Positions 1-8,187 of a stretch of 57,601 bases of DNA are shown here, piece by piece (the first letter of the stretch is position 1; each line of letters starts with the position of its first letter). The position numbers and the translations under genes are program-made. The notes under the pieces are model-generated. The model did no database searches and was not told where the DNA came from. It saw nothing but the letters and a program-made list of their open reading frames with translations. The stretch spans positions 1-57,601 of the forward strand of contig NZ_AZDP01000043.1 in the NCBI RefSeq assembly GCF_001435525.1, read 5' to 3'. The DNA comes from Levilactobacillus koreensis JCM 16448. Lineage in GTDB: Bacteria > Bacillota > Bacilli > Lactobacillales > Lactobacillaceae.

Positions 1-77
1 TCGATTCGGACCTACCTATTTTGGTAAGAAATCTTGTTAATGAATAATCCGGGTTATTTTGTTTTAATAAGTAAAAC

Positions 78-117
78 GTATTAATTAATTCACTAATTAT
101 ATATTAACTCTTAAAAG
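78..117 (-). promoter_or_regulatory. AT-rich promoter box, copy 1
   Basis: On the minus strand it contains a TATAAT -10 hexamer in the context AGTTAATATATAATTAGTG, followed by the palindrome ATTAATTAAT. The same block recurs at 1513-1552 upstream of the GGDEF gene. It would drive a gene lying left of the window. The pairing of -10 and downstream palindrome suggests a shared operator, which is inference. Confidence 0.45.
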
Positions 118-178
118 GTGAAGTGGGTACTAAATATTTGGTAAAAGTGATCTGACTTGAAAGTAAACGACTAGAGAA

Positions 179-262
179 CGGGGGTAAGTGGAGTTGACCG
201 TCTTTTGTCGCATATACGTTCGAAGCGCAAAAAGGATCTGGGGACTTTTGCCCCAGACCCTT
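179..262 (+). repeat. Family 3 repeat, 3' part only
   Basis: It aligns with the second half of the family 3 unit at 8229-8387: the shared block with GTTGAC, then ATATACGTTCG, AGCGCA and the terminal TCTGGGGAC hairpin. The first half is missing or diverged. Its terminal hairpin doubles as the terminator of the GGDEF gene on the minus strand. Confidence 0.55.
229..262 (-). terminator. Intrinsic terminator of the GGDEF gene
   Basis: On the minus strand, TCTGGGGC and a short loop pair with GTCCCCAGA, followed by CCTTTTTG. It sits 22 bp past the stop codon. Confidence 0.6.
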
Positions 263-283
263 CTGCGAACAAGGGGGATGAGA

Positions 284-1414
284 TTAGCTAAACGTGACCT
301 GATCGCGGCCATGACGTTTGGAGTAGTACAGGTTCTGATCCGCCCGTTTATAAATATCGACCTGACCCTCGTCGTTGCCCTGCATCTGGGTGACCCCAAC
401 GGAAATGCTGATGTCGATGTCATTGTCATTGTGATGGAATTCGGCGTCCCGCACGTTGTTAGCGATGGCCGCTACGTGTTCGCGGGCCTGATCTGCCGTG
501 TAGTTGCTGAAGAGGATCGTGAACTCTTCCCCCCCGGTGCGGTAAAGCACTAGAGCAGGATCAATCGCCTTTAACTGCGTCGCAATCAACTGGGCAACGT
601 GACTCAAGACGTAATCGCCGGTCAAGTGACCGTACGTGTCATTGACGTGTTTAAAGTGATCGATATCAAATAACATTAAGGTCAACGGTTGGCTCTTAAG
701 CTTTGCGCGGTCGAAGGCACTACTGAATTCATTTTTAAAGGCAAAATAATTTTTAACGTGCGTCAATTCGTCATAGTTCGTCGTGTAGGTCAGCTCAGCT
801 AGCGTGTTGGCGCCGGACATGAGGGAATTGACGTAGATGTACATGATGGTCAATAGGAAGTAACTGAAGAGAATTTCCCAGACCAGTGTCCAGATGGGCA
901 GGTCAAAGCGAAACCCAACCAAGATCCACAGGGCCGTGGAGAAGAGTAGCGTGGCCAGCGTGTAGTCAACGTAGGCCAACCAACCGGTATTTCGATGTTG
1001 GCGGACGAACTTCATCGTGTAGAAGAAGCCAAGGTAGATGACGGCGTAAGCCCACGAAAGGGAGAAGAAAATGGTGCCGTTAACGGTCATGAAGATCAGA
1101 ATTCCTGATAGCAGTTGCCAAAACCGAATTTCGAGCATTAAGAAGTAACTGACAAAGGCCATCGCAAAGATTAAAAAGTTTGAGAAGACCCAACTGTTGT
1201 TGGTACCGTGAACGGTAATTTGAACCGCGACCACCATTAAAATCATGTAGACGACCCCGACATTTGCGCGGACCTGTTCGATATTTGGGTGCTTTCCCTT
1301 TTTCTTCATCGCGTGGATAATCTGATTCGTAATAAACCAGTAGAGCGTTAAAACGCCGAGAAGAAAGAACAGGCTCGTGAAAGCAGGGGTAACAAACCAG
1401 TGAGACCAAGTCAT
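284..1414 (-). CDS. Membrane-bound diguanylate cyclase (GGDEF)
   Basis: Predicted to make cyclic di-GMP from two GTP at the membrane. Residues 1-200 form about six hydrophobic helices with no recognisable periplasmic sensor. A GGDEF domain follows: LTHVKN at about 217, the metal-binding FDIDHFK at 249-255, and the active-site GGEEF at 294-298. The inhibitory RxxD motif expected just upstream is absent (the residues there are PALV), so product inhibition through a classical I-site is unlikely. The ATG start has GGAAGG upstream. The next gene on the same strand is an EAL phosphodiesterase, so synthesis and breakdown of the messenger are paired. The target, commonly exopolysaccharide in lactobacilli, is not visible here. 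Confidence 0.9.
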   Translation of the reverse strand: MTWSHWFVTPAFTSLFFLLGVLTLYWFITNQIIHAMKKKGKHPNIEQVRANVGVVYMILMVVAVQITVHGTNNSWVFSNFLIFAMAFVSYFLMLEIRFWQLLSGILIFMTVNGTIFFSLSWAYAVIYLGFFYTMKFVRQHRNTGWLAYVDYTLATLLFSTALWILVGFRFDLPIWTLVWEILFSYFLLTIMYIYVNSLMSGANTLAELTYTTNYDELTHVKNYFAFKNEFSSAFDRAKLKSQPLTLMLFDIDHFKHVNDTYGHLTGDYVLSHVAQLIATQLKAIDPALVLYRTGGEEFTILFSNYTADQAREHVAAIANNVRDAEFHHNDNDIDISISVGVTQMQGNDEGQVDIYKRADQNLYYSKRHGRDQVTFS

Positions 1415-1512
1415 TGTTTAACGCCTTCCAATCCAATTGCTTATGGGGTGAACTAATGTGACGAGTCGTTAAAGTACGGCGAAACAAAAGATAGTTGCAC
1501 TCCGTAAGTAAA

Positions 1513-1552
1513 TTATATTAATTAATACCACAATTATATGTTAACTCATAAA
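1513..1552 (-). promoter_or_regulatory. AT-rich promoter box, copy 2 (GGDEF gene)
   Basis: On the minus strand it carries TATAAT within GTTAACATATAATTGTGG, then TATTAATTAAT. It is almost identical to the box at 78-117. It lies about 100 bp upstream of the GGDEF start and is the likely promoter. The palindrome just after the predicted start point could bind a repressor (inference). Confidence 0.5.
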
Positions 1553-1586
1553 ATGAAAAAAAGTCATTAAATCTTGCTGAGTTTAG

Positions 1587-1625
1587 AAAAAGAGGGGTCA
1601 GTCCAACTGACAGCTGAACTGACCC
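1587..1625 (-). terminator. Intrinsic terminator of the EAL gene
   Basis: GGGTCAGT pairs with ACTGACCC around a loop that also contains a smaller hairpin. On the minus strand it is followed by CTCTTTTTC. Confidence 0.7.
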
Positions 1626-1631
1626 GCTACT

Positions 1632-2312
1632 TTACACTAAGCTTGGTTTGCCGTACAAATAGCCTTGGTGCAGTGTCACGCCAAATTGCTTGGCGAGAGC
1701 TTGATCATGACTATCCTCAACACCTTCAAGGATGAGCTGTAGACGATACTCATGAGCAATCTTCGCCCAAAAGGCCAGACTGGTTGGAATCTTGTCGGCG
1801 TCGCCATTCATGCGGAGATTCTGCATGGCGAATTTAATCTGATCGACGAACGGTAAGAGGTGAACAATGTTGTTGTACGTGTTCGATCCCGTGCCGACAT
1901 CATCGAGAACTAAGCCGATACCATACTGATGAAGGGCGATGCTAAAACCTTTCACCTCTTCAAGTGTAGGGGCTTCGGTGAGCTCAATGGTCAGAGCTGC
2001 CGGATTCATCCGCTTCTTTAAGGCGATGATGGCCCCCAAGGTGAGGGGGTCACGTAACTGTTGATTATTCAAGTTAAAAGCCAAAACTTGATTGGTGACC
2101 GCCGTGTGCAACGAGGTCGCCGTCTGTTCTAGGAGTTTTGCCTGTTCCTCAACCGAAATTTCGGTGAAGTTTTTCGGCAAGACCCACGTATCATTCTGCT
2201 GTTTACGCAGAAGTACTTCGTAGCCAAAAACTTGATGATCATCTTGGTTGATTTGTGGCTGAACAAAGAAACGATACATACCGGTCGACTCCTTAAAAAT
2301 TTTGTTAATCAT
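1632..2312 (-). CDS. EAL-domain cyclic di-GMP phosphodiesterase
   Basis: A single stand-alone EAL domain of 226 aa that should hydrolyse cyclic di-GMP in the cytoplasm. The catalytic set looks intact: EVLLR in place of EALxR at about 29, NLNNQ, the IELTE glutamate, DDVGTG in place of DDFGTG, the QIKFAM lysine, LEGVE, and QGYLYGKP near the C-terminus. There is no sensor domain, so control may be transcriptional or through partners. The ATG at 2312 is preceded by AGGATG at good spacing; an internal Met at residue 12 is an alternative. It lies upstream of the diguanylate cyclase on the same strand, with a terminator between, so the two are neighbours but probably separate transcripts. Confidence 0.88.
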   Translation of the reverse strand: MINKIFKESTGMYRFFVQPQINQDDHQVFGYEVLLRKQQNDTWVLPKNFTEISVEEQAKLLEQTATSLHTAVTNQVLAFNLNNQQLRDPLTLGAIIALKKRMNPAALTIELTEAPTLEEVKGFSIALHQYGIGLVLDDVGTGSNTYNNIVHLLPFVDQIKFAMQNLRMNGDADKIPTSLAFWAKIAHEYRLQLILEGVEDSHDQALAKQFGVTLHQGYLYGKPSLV

Positions 2313-2806
2313 CTGATTACATCCTATTTTAGCGCAAAACTTTAAAAGCGCAACGTCATATATCGTTTAATGTGGTCAGCTAGTCGAGATGCAACTAGAT
2401 TAGGGTAACGATAGTTTGTTTTGTTCGTCATTTTAACGAATGACCCTGAATGCCCATACTAACTGATAAGTGTGGACATGATATTACCAGGCCAACCCTA
2501 GTCTTGTCAATCAAAAAAGAGTGGGGAGAGGCGATTAACCAATGAACACTAACGTTGAGGGACGAATAATCTCGATTTGGAATTGCTTGTCCATCGGGGC
2601 TAAGCGGCGTTGACTGTCTGTTGACGCCCCTCGTCCATGGACTTGGCGCGTAAGAAAGGCCCGAGACTTTTGTCCCAGGCCCATTTTTTACATAGTCGTT
2701 TGCAAGTTGAAAAGGTCAATTCAGTGGGTGCACTCTGACCGCCAGCAGTTTCGGTGTGGGCACCACGATAGTCGCTAAATGACTGGTATTTGGGAACTCT
2801 TAACGG
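2313..2806. other. Intergenic region with a family 3 repeat
   Basis: About 490 bp without a supportable gene. It contains the EAL gene promoter region next to 2312 and a nearly complete family 3 repeat at 2519-2689. The stretch 2690-2806, downstream of the zinc-binding lipoprotein gene, shows no further clear signal. Confidence 0.6.
2519..2689 (+). repeat. Family 3 structured repeat (complete copy)
   Basis: It starts GAGTGGGGA and ends with a GGCCCGAGAC...GTCCCAGGCCC hairpin followed by six T. The internal arm GGACGAATAAT faces AATTGCTTGTCC. It matches the unit at 8229-8387 over most of its length and the partial copy at 179-262. No open reading frame or transposase is associated. The terminal hairpin plus T-run would terminate plus-strand transcription. 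Confidence 0.6.
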
Positions 2807-3730
2807 CTAATCGGTCGTTTTGCTCTGAATCTTAGCCAGCTGATTATATTGACTGGTCATCCAAGTTCGATAGTTTTTTCCGGCCGGGAGGGTCTCCGTC
2901 ACGTTGAGAACCGGAACGTGATGCTTTTTGGCTAGTGCAACCATCGTGGTGACTGTCTTGCTGCTGGCCTGGCTGTTATTCACGAAGAAGGCGATGCGGT
3001 GTTCCTTGATATCGCGCTGCATGGCCGTGATTGATTTTGGCGATGGGTCCGTTCCGTTCTCAATGGCCATTTCAAAGCTAGTGTTGTTGCGACGATAGCC
3101 CAGGGCAGTGAGGGCGTAGTCGAAGACGGGTTCGCTGACATCGACCGCGCGCTGGTTACTGTTTTGCTTGAGTTCCTTCAACTGGTTCTGGAGGGGCGCA
3201 AGCGATTTGATATAGGCTGTAGCATTGCGGCGATAAGTCTGCTTGTATTTAGGGGCCTGCTGACCAAATTTTTGGGCCAGCGTGGTGGCGACCCGTGACA
3301 TGGTTTCCGGATCGTACCAGATGTGCTCGTTGTCACCGGCCTGTTTCCCCATGACATCCTCACCCACCCGAATGCTAGTCGTCTGCTTGCTGGCGTTACT
3401 TTTGACTAATTTCTGCATCCAGGCGTCGTAACCGATCCCGTTAGCCAGAATAAAGTTGGCGTGGGACACCAGAGCGGCGTCCTTGGGTGTCGGTTCGAAG
3501 TCGTGGGGGTCGACGCTGGCACTCTTAATGATGGTGGTTACCGTCCCGTGGTTCCCAAGAACGGCTTGGGCAACTTCCCCATAAAAGTCGAGGCTGGCGA
3601 CGACGTGAATTGGCTTACTAGCGGAAATTTTAGGGGCCGACTGGTGTTTAGTGGCAGAACACGCTGCGAGGCTTCCCGCGGTGACAACTAAAATGGCGGT
3701 TAGGATAAGGTGTTTCAGTTTAATTAACAA
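2807..3730 (-). CDS. Zinc-type ABC transporter substrate-binding lipoprotein
   Basis: A ZnuA/AdcA-family (cluster A-I) metal-binding lipoprotein of 307 aa. The N-terminus is a lipoprotein signal with lipobox LAAC and the acylated Cys at 24. Metal-site motifs are DPHDFEPT (His76) and EHIWYDP (His136), with acidic candidates near 200 and 279. The His-rich loop typical of zinc-specific ZnuA is lacking, so Zn versus Mn cannot be settled from the protein. The TTG start follows AGAGGAGAGAG. No permease or ATPase gene lies beside it, so it must work with subunits encoded elsewhere. A near-perfect 27-bp Zur-type palindrome immediately upstream argues for zinc. Confidence 0.85.
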   Translation of the reverse strand: MLIKLKHLILTAILVVTAGSLAACSATKHQSAPKISASKPIHVVASLDFYGEVAQAVLGNHGTVTTIIKSASVDPHDFEPTPKDAALVSHANFILANGIGYDAWMQKLVKSNASKQTTSIRVGEDVMGKQAGDNEHIWYDPETMSRVATTLAQKFGQQAPKYKQTYRRNATAYIKSLAPLQNQLKELKQNSNQRAVDVSEPVFDYALTALGYRRNNTSFEMAIENGTDPSPKSITAMQRDIKEHRIAFFVNNSQASSKTVTTMVALAKKHHVPVLNVTETLPAGKNYRTWMTSQYNQLAKIQSKTTD

Positions 3731-3742
3731 AGAACTCTCTCC

Positions 3743-3769
3743 TCTAAATAGTAATTATTACTATTTAGA
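3743..3769. promoter_or_regulatory. Zur-like operator
   Basis: A perfect 13-bp inverted repeat around a single central base. The core is TAGTAAT, T, ATTACTA, which matches the Firmicutes Zur consensus TCGTAAT-N-ATTACGA except for one symmetric change. It sits 13 bp upstream of the TTG start of the lipoprotein gene and overlaps where the -10 region would be, as expected for zinc-dependent repression. Confidence 0.7.
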
Positions 3770-3771
3770 TA

Positions 3772-4299
3772 CTACAGAACATCTTCCCGTTTGGCAAGTG
3801 TAATTTTAATTGGGGGGGATGGCAGTTGCTTTCGTAATTCCAGCTCCACGGCACTGGTCACGGCATTTTCGTCTGGCGCCTCAACGTAGCATAAGTGCTC
3901 AAAGCCAACGGCCAACCAGAATTTGAGTCCCGGATAGTTTTGGGTGGAGACCATCAGGGTGAAGGTCTCCATTTGGGGATAACGGGTGGCGAGGGCGTCA
4001 ATGGTCGCTTGTCCTAGATGTTGGCGTCTAAATTGCTGACCAATGGACAGGTGTAAGATGTATAGATTGGTCGGCGTCTCTTCAAAGACCCAGACATAGC
4101 CGACCACCTGATTGGCGACGTGAATCCCGAGGCAGTGGGTCTTTTCGACCGGGATTCCGGGAATCTTAGCAGAAATGTCGGCAAATGGTGACAGTGGGTC
4201 GCGTCCTTCGATAGTCGCAAAGTACGGTTTGATTTCGGCGTACAGCGCCTGCAACTGGGGGTGTTCTGCAGGGGTAACTGGGAAGAGTAGGGCAGTCAT
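3772..4299 (-). CDS. GNAT-family N-acetyltransferase
   Basis: A 175-aa protein with the GNAT fold. The hydrophobic strand YILHLSIGQQ precedes the acetyl-CoA pyrophosphate-binding segment RRQHLGQ, then LMVSTQNYPGLKFWLAVGF covers the late motif B region. The substrate is unknown. It lies 41 bp upstream of the lipoprotein gene on the same strand, but the Zur-like operator between them suggests separate control. The start ATG follows AAAGGAGC. Confidence 0.75.
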   Translation of the reverse strand: MTALLFPVTPAEHPQLQALYAEIKPYFATIEGRDPLSPFADISAKIPGIPVEKTHCLGIHVANQVVGYVWVFEETPTNLYILHLSIGQQFRRQHLGQATIDALATRYPQMETFTLMVSTQNYPGLKFWLAVGFEHLCYVEAPDENAVTSAVELELRKQLPSPPIKITLAKREDVL

Positions 4300-4401
4300 A
4301 GGGGGTAGCTCCTTTCTTGTTAGTCAATTGAGTATGAGCTAAAGGTTGAAAGTTCCAAAATACCAGTCATGCCTGCTCTAGCAACAACATCGGTCCCAAA
4401 A

Positions 4402-5526
4402 CTAGCCACCATTATTATTGTTGTTATCGTTTGTCCCGTTCCCGTTGCTATTGGCACCGGTCGTGGACGTGTCAGCATCCGTCGTGAACTTTGTCGTGTC
4501 GGCTAAGTCCAGCGTCCTGCGGATGTGATTGGAGATTTTCTTGAGTTCGGTCGTCGTCGGCACTTGGTAGGAAAGGCCGTCGATCATCGCATCTTGCCCT
4601 TGAAGCGTTTCGGAGCTGATGTGGTGCGAGGCGTCACCGTACTTGGCCCGAATCTGCATCAGGTCATCAAAGGTCAGGTCGGTCATTAAGTTGCCGTTCA
4701 GTGACTTTAGAATGGTTTGGTAACGCGTGATGGATGACAACCCTGCCGCCTTAACGACGAGTTTTTGTAAGACTTGTCGTTGCCGCTTTTGCCGGCCATA
4801 GTCTCCCTTGGGATCGTCGTAACGCATCCGGGAATAGGAGAGGGCCTGGTTTCCGTTCAAATGAATCTTGACCCCTTTTTGAACGTCAGCGGACTTATAC
4901 TTAAACGTCAACGGTGGCACGACATCGACCCCGCCGACCGAATCGACCATCTTTTCTAGGCCACCCATGTTGATAATGGCGTAGAAGTCGATGGGAATAT
5001 CCAGCAGATTCTCAACGGTCTTGACCGCCGTGCTGGCTCCACCAATCGTGTAGGCGGCGTTGATTTTTTGAATTGACGAATTGACGCCAGAGCCGACGGT
5101 GACTCGTGTATCCCGCGGAATACTGGTCAGGTAAGCCGTCTTCTTCTGCGGATTGATGGTCGCAACCATAATGGTGTCTGTTCGGCCGACATCGGAACGC
5201 CCCAACGCACCGGTATCCGTTCCCAGAAGAAGAATCGAGAACGGTTTGTTCTTCTTAAGCACGGAAGAAACGTTCCGGCTCTTCGCAATGTTTGAAGATT
5301 GGTAAGTCGCGCTAAATGTCTTCTTGGCGGACATCCAAGCTTGATGACCGTACGCCAGTCCCCCGGTCAGGAGAATCATGAGGGCGATGATGATCGTCCA
5401 CATGACCGGCCGGTGGGGGTGAACGGTGGGTGCTTTGTAGTGTGAGTGTTGATCGGCACGACGGTCGAAGACTTGTTCGAAGTCCTCAGGCGACCGTTGC
5501 CGTTTGCTTCCATTATCTTTTGGCAT
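4402..5526 (-). CDS. LCP (LytR-CpsA-Psr) family cell-wall ligase
   Basis: Predicted to transfer teichoic acid or polysaccharide from undecaprenyl pyrophosphate to peptidoglycan outside the membrane. It has a short basic cytoplasmic N-terminus, one transmembrane helix (MWTIIIALMILLTGGLAYG), then the LCP domain with LLLGTDTG, RTDTIMV, the conserved SIPRDTRV arginines, and RMRYDDPKGDYGRQKRQR. The C-terminus is a low-complexity Asn/Gly tail. The start is placed at the ATG at 5526, giving 374 aa, because GAGGATGAGG lies just upstream. An ATG at 5571 would add 15 unlikely residues. Confidence 0.9.
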   Translation of the reverse strand: MPKDNGSKRQRSPEDFEQVFDRRADQHSHYKAPTVHPHRPVMWTIIIALMILLTGGLAYGHQAWMSAKKTFSATYQSSNIAKSRNVSSVLKKNKPFSILLLGTDTGALGRSDVGRTDTIMVATINPQKKTAYLTSIPRDTRVTVGSGVNSSIQKINAAYTIGGASTAVKTVENLLDIPIDFYAIINMGGLEKMVDSVGGVDVVPPLTFKYKSADVQKGVKIHLNGNQALSYSRMRYDDPKGDYGRQKRQRQVLQKLVVKAAGLSSITRYQTILKSLNGNLMTDLTFDDLMQIRAKYGDASHHISSETLQGQDAMIDGLSYQVPTTTELKKISNHIRRTLDLADTTKFTTDADTSTTGANSNGNGTNDNNNNNGG

Positions 5527-5891
5527 ATTATTCCTCATCCTCGTTAAAATCTTTAACCCATTATAAGCCATGCAGGTGACCAGTCTGGGTGACGACCTAG
5601 TGACTTTTACCAGATTTTAAATTCCCCTGGAATCTCATCTGTTGATTCAATTTACTAATTAGACCATAAAATTCGGCGCGCGTAAACGGACGCCCGGGCA
5701 CTTTAGGCCCCAACTAGCGAGAATTATACCAGATTTCATGGGAAATATTAAGTTGTCAAGTCAACTTAAACGGTGTTAATTCGGTAACTGTAAACGCTTG
5801 CTAAAGGGCGTAGCCGCCGTCTTATGCTATAATACGAAGAGTTGCTTAAGAAAATCTAATTTTTTGTTACGATTCGTGGGGAGGGTCGCGG
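5527..5891. other. Divergent regulatory region between the LCP and AEC genes
   Basis: It holds an inverted repeat at 5748-5769 (TTAAGTTG, 6 nt, CAACTTAA), a catabolite-responsive-like element at 5789-5803 (TGTAAACGCTTGCTA) and an extended -10 TGCTATAAT ending at 5833 that should drive the AEC gene. No gene is seen. Confidence 0.45.
5825..5833 (+). promoter_or_regulatory. Extended -10 promoter of the AEC transporter
   Basis: TGCTATAAT with no good -35; about 58 bp before the start codon. The cre-like element at 5789-5803 overlaps the -35 region. Confidence 0.45.
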
Positions 5892-6839
5892 ATGGCTATA
5901 TTTATCCGAAGTGTGTCTGGTGTCTTAATTATCTTAGTCATGATTGCGCTGGGATACGTTTTGTCCCGCCGCGGCTGGTTTGACGACCAAGCGCCGAAGT
6001 TAATTGCGCGTTTGGTGACACAGATTGCCCTGCCCGCGTACATGATCAGTACCATTACCGCCAAATTTTCGGCGGAAACGCTGAAACGGACGCTACCGGA
6101 TCTCCGATTTCCAGTAGTCTCCATGCTGATCATGTTTGGCCTATCAATTGTGGCCTTTCACCTTTTCCGGATTAAACCGGGACATCGTGGACTATTCGAG
6201 TCGATGTTTTTAAATTCCAACACGGTCTTTGTGGGCCTACCAGTCAATGAGGCCTTGTTTGGGCCAAAGAGTCTCCCATTCGTGCTGGTCTACTACATGG
6301 CCAACACGACCTTTTTCTGGACGTTGGGAGTTTACCTGATTCAACGGGACGGCCAGGGGGGCGCAAAGTTCGACCTGAAAGAGACGCTGAAGAAAATCTT
6401 TTCGCCGCCATTGTTGGGGTTCATCGTGGGGGTCCTCTTAGTACTGCTGAATATTCAGCTACCGAGTTGGATCATGAAGGACTTTCAGTATGTCGGTGGA
6501 TTGACGATTCCGTTGTCCATGATCTTTATTGGGACGGCGATTGCCGGGGCGGGACTGCAAAATGTCCACCTCAACCGCGACAGTCTCGGAATCCTCTTGG
6601 GACGCTTCATTGTAGCGCCCGTGTTGATGGGACTGTTGGTGATTCCAACGGGGATGCCATTAATTATGAAACAAGTTTTTATTTTGCAAGCAGCGATGCC
6701 CGTAATGACTAACGCACCGGTCGTGGCGAAACTTTACCACGCCGATGCCGATTACGCGGCCATCATGGTAACCGAAACGACCCTCCTAAGTTTAGTGGTG
6801 ATTCCGATTTTGATGGTCATCGTCCAGCACGTTGCCTAA
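5892..6839 (+). CDS. AEC family transporter (auxin efflux carrier/malate permease type)
   Basis: A 315-aa integral membrane protein with about ten hydrophobic segments in two repeated halves. Characteristic stretches include GYVLSRRGWFDDQAPKLIARLVTQIALPAYM near the N-terminus and MTNAPVVAKLYHADADYAA in the second half. In lactic acid bacteria this family often exports or imports organic acids, and the substrate here is not determined. The ATG follows GTGGGGAGGGT. A catabolite-control-like site and a palindrome upstream suggest regulated expression (inference). Confidence 0.85.
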   Translation: MAIFIRSVSGVLIILVMIALGYVLSRRGWFDDQAPKLIARLVTQIALPAYMISTITAKFSAETLKRTLPDLRFPVVSMLIMFGLSIVAFHLFRIKPGHRGLFESMFLNSNTVFVGLPVNEALFGPKSLPFVLVYYMANTTFFWTLGVYLIQRDGQGGAKFDLKETLKKIFSPPLLGFIVGVLLVLLNIQLPSWIMKDFQYVGGLTIPLSMIFIGTAIAGAGLQNVHLNRDSLGILLGRFIVAPVLMGLLVIPTGMPLIMKQVFILQAAMPVMTNAPVVAKLYHADADYAAIMVTETTLLSLVVIPILMVIVQHVA

Positions 6840-6878
6840 CTATGATCGTTTACTTATAAGGAGGAACACTTTTTCGTT

Positions 6879-7943
6879 TTGAGAAAAACAATGTTGTACA
6901 TCGCGTTTTCAACGTTAATGTTTAGTTCTATGGAAATTGCATTGAAGTCCGCTGGTGGGGCGTTTAACCCGATTCAGTTGAACTTGATCCGTTTCTTTAT
7001 CGGGGGCATTATCTTGCTCCCAATCGCGCTCCGAGCCTTACATAAGCAAAGCCACCGGTTAACGCGTTCCGATTGGGCGTTGTTCTTCTTGACCGGATTG
7101 GTTTGTGTCATTATCAGTATGACGTTGTATCAGCTGGCCATTACCGTTGATGAAGCTTCAACGGTGGCTGTTTTGTTCAGTTGTAACCCCGTCTTTGCAC
7201 TGATTTTTTCTTACTTTATCTTACACGAACGGTTAGGGCGAGCTAACTTGATTGCCGTTATCGTGTCGATCATTGGGTTGGTGGTCATTGTGAACCCCGC
7301 CCACTTAACGAATCCGGTGGGCTTAGTGTTAGCCATTGGGTCCGCATTGACGTTTGGACTCTACAGCATTGTGTCTCGGTGGGGGTCAGTGCGTCACCAC
7401 TTCAACGGTATTGTGATGACCTGCTTTACCTTTTTGGCTGGGTCATTTGAACTGTTAGTTATCATGCTGTTAACGCACGTACCAGCCGTTGCTGGTGGGA
7501 TGCGTCAGGTGAGCTGGTTGCGGCAGTTTGCGGCCATGCCGATTCTGAAAAATGTGAGCCTACAATACTTCTGGATTCTCTTCTTCATCGGGGTCTGCGT
7601 GACCGGTGGTGGGTTTGCCTTTTATTTCTTGGCGATGGAACGTTCCGACGTCTCCACGGCTTCTCTGGTGTTCTTTATCAAGCCGGGGTTAGCACCTATC
7701 TTAGCGGCGTTACTGATTCACGAACGGATCTTGACGACGACCATTATCGGAATCGTTATTATCCTGATGGGGTCGGTCATTACCTTCATGGGGAACCGCG
7801 TCAAGGCACGGGAATCTGCATTGGCAGAGGAAGATGCCAGCGATTTTCAAGACGACGATGCACCAGTTTCCGTTGCCCAACAGGCTGCTGCTAAATTAGC
7901 GGCGCGCCACACGGAGTCGTCATCGACGGATTTAAACGAATAA
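6879..7943 (+). CDS. EamA/DMT family transporter
   Basis: A 354-aa drug/metabolite-superfamily exporter with ten transmembrane helices in two EamA halves (about 4-140 and 155-300), followed by a hydrophilic acidic and Ala-rich C-terminal tail of about 50 residues. The substrate is unknown. The TTG at 6879 is used because AAGGAGG lies upstream, though the spacing of about 15 nt is long; an ATG 12 nt further in is less well placed. It is 39 bp after the AEC gene, so the two transporters may be co-transcribed. Confidence 0.85.
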   Translation: MRKTMLYIAFSTLMFSSMEIALKSAGGAFNPIQLNLIRFFIGGIILLPIALRALHKQSHRLTRSDWALFFLTGLVCVIISMTLYQLAITVDEASTVAVLFSCNPVFALIFSYFILHERLGRANLIAVIVSIIGLVVIVNPAHLTNPVGLVLAIGSALTFGLYSIVSRWGSVRHHFNGIVMTCFTFLAGSFELLVIMLLTHVPAVAGGMRQVSWLRQFAAMPILKNVSLQYFWILFFIGVCVTGGGFAFYFLAMERSDVSTASLVFFIKPGLAPILAALLIHERILTTTIIGIVIILMGSVITFMGNRVKARESALAEEDASDFQDDDAPVSVAQQAAAKLAARHTESSSTDLNE

Positions 7944-7951
7944 ATTAAGTG

Positions 7952-7995
7952 AGCGTTGTGGACTGAGGCGAAAGCTGCGGTCGATGACGCTTTTT
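7952..7995 (+). terminator. Terminator of the EamA gene
   Basis: AGCGT and GAC pair with GTC and ACGCT, followed by TTTTT, starting 9 bp after the stop codon. The stem is interrupted. Confidence 0.5.
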
Positions 7996-8187
7996 ACTTG
8001 GTTAGGGCTGGAGTTAACGATGACTGTCGCGTGAAATTTAGTTATGCCAGTAATATCTCAACCCATTTCTGGTGGGACTGGGGTTATGTTGGCAGTAACG
8101 ACGATAGTAACTATAGTGGTCGATTATATGCTGGGCAGTAATAGTAATCTTGTGTGTGAAGAACAGTAGCATGACAATGATCAATCA

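Larger units (their letters stand above)
1..283. other. Left-edge intergenic region
   Basis: No gene is supported here. It holds an AT-rich promoter-like box at about 78-117 that is nearly repeated upstream of the GGDEF gene at about 1513-1552, a partial family 3 repeat at 179-262, and the terminator of the GGDEF gene. Because the box reads as a promoter on the minus strand, the next gene to the left, outside the window, probably starts there. Confidence 0.5.

Noticed and set aside
7956-8141. Open frame of 61 codons after the EamA gene
   Set aside because: It begins inside the terminator, has no Shine-Dalgarno sequence and no recognisable motif.
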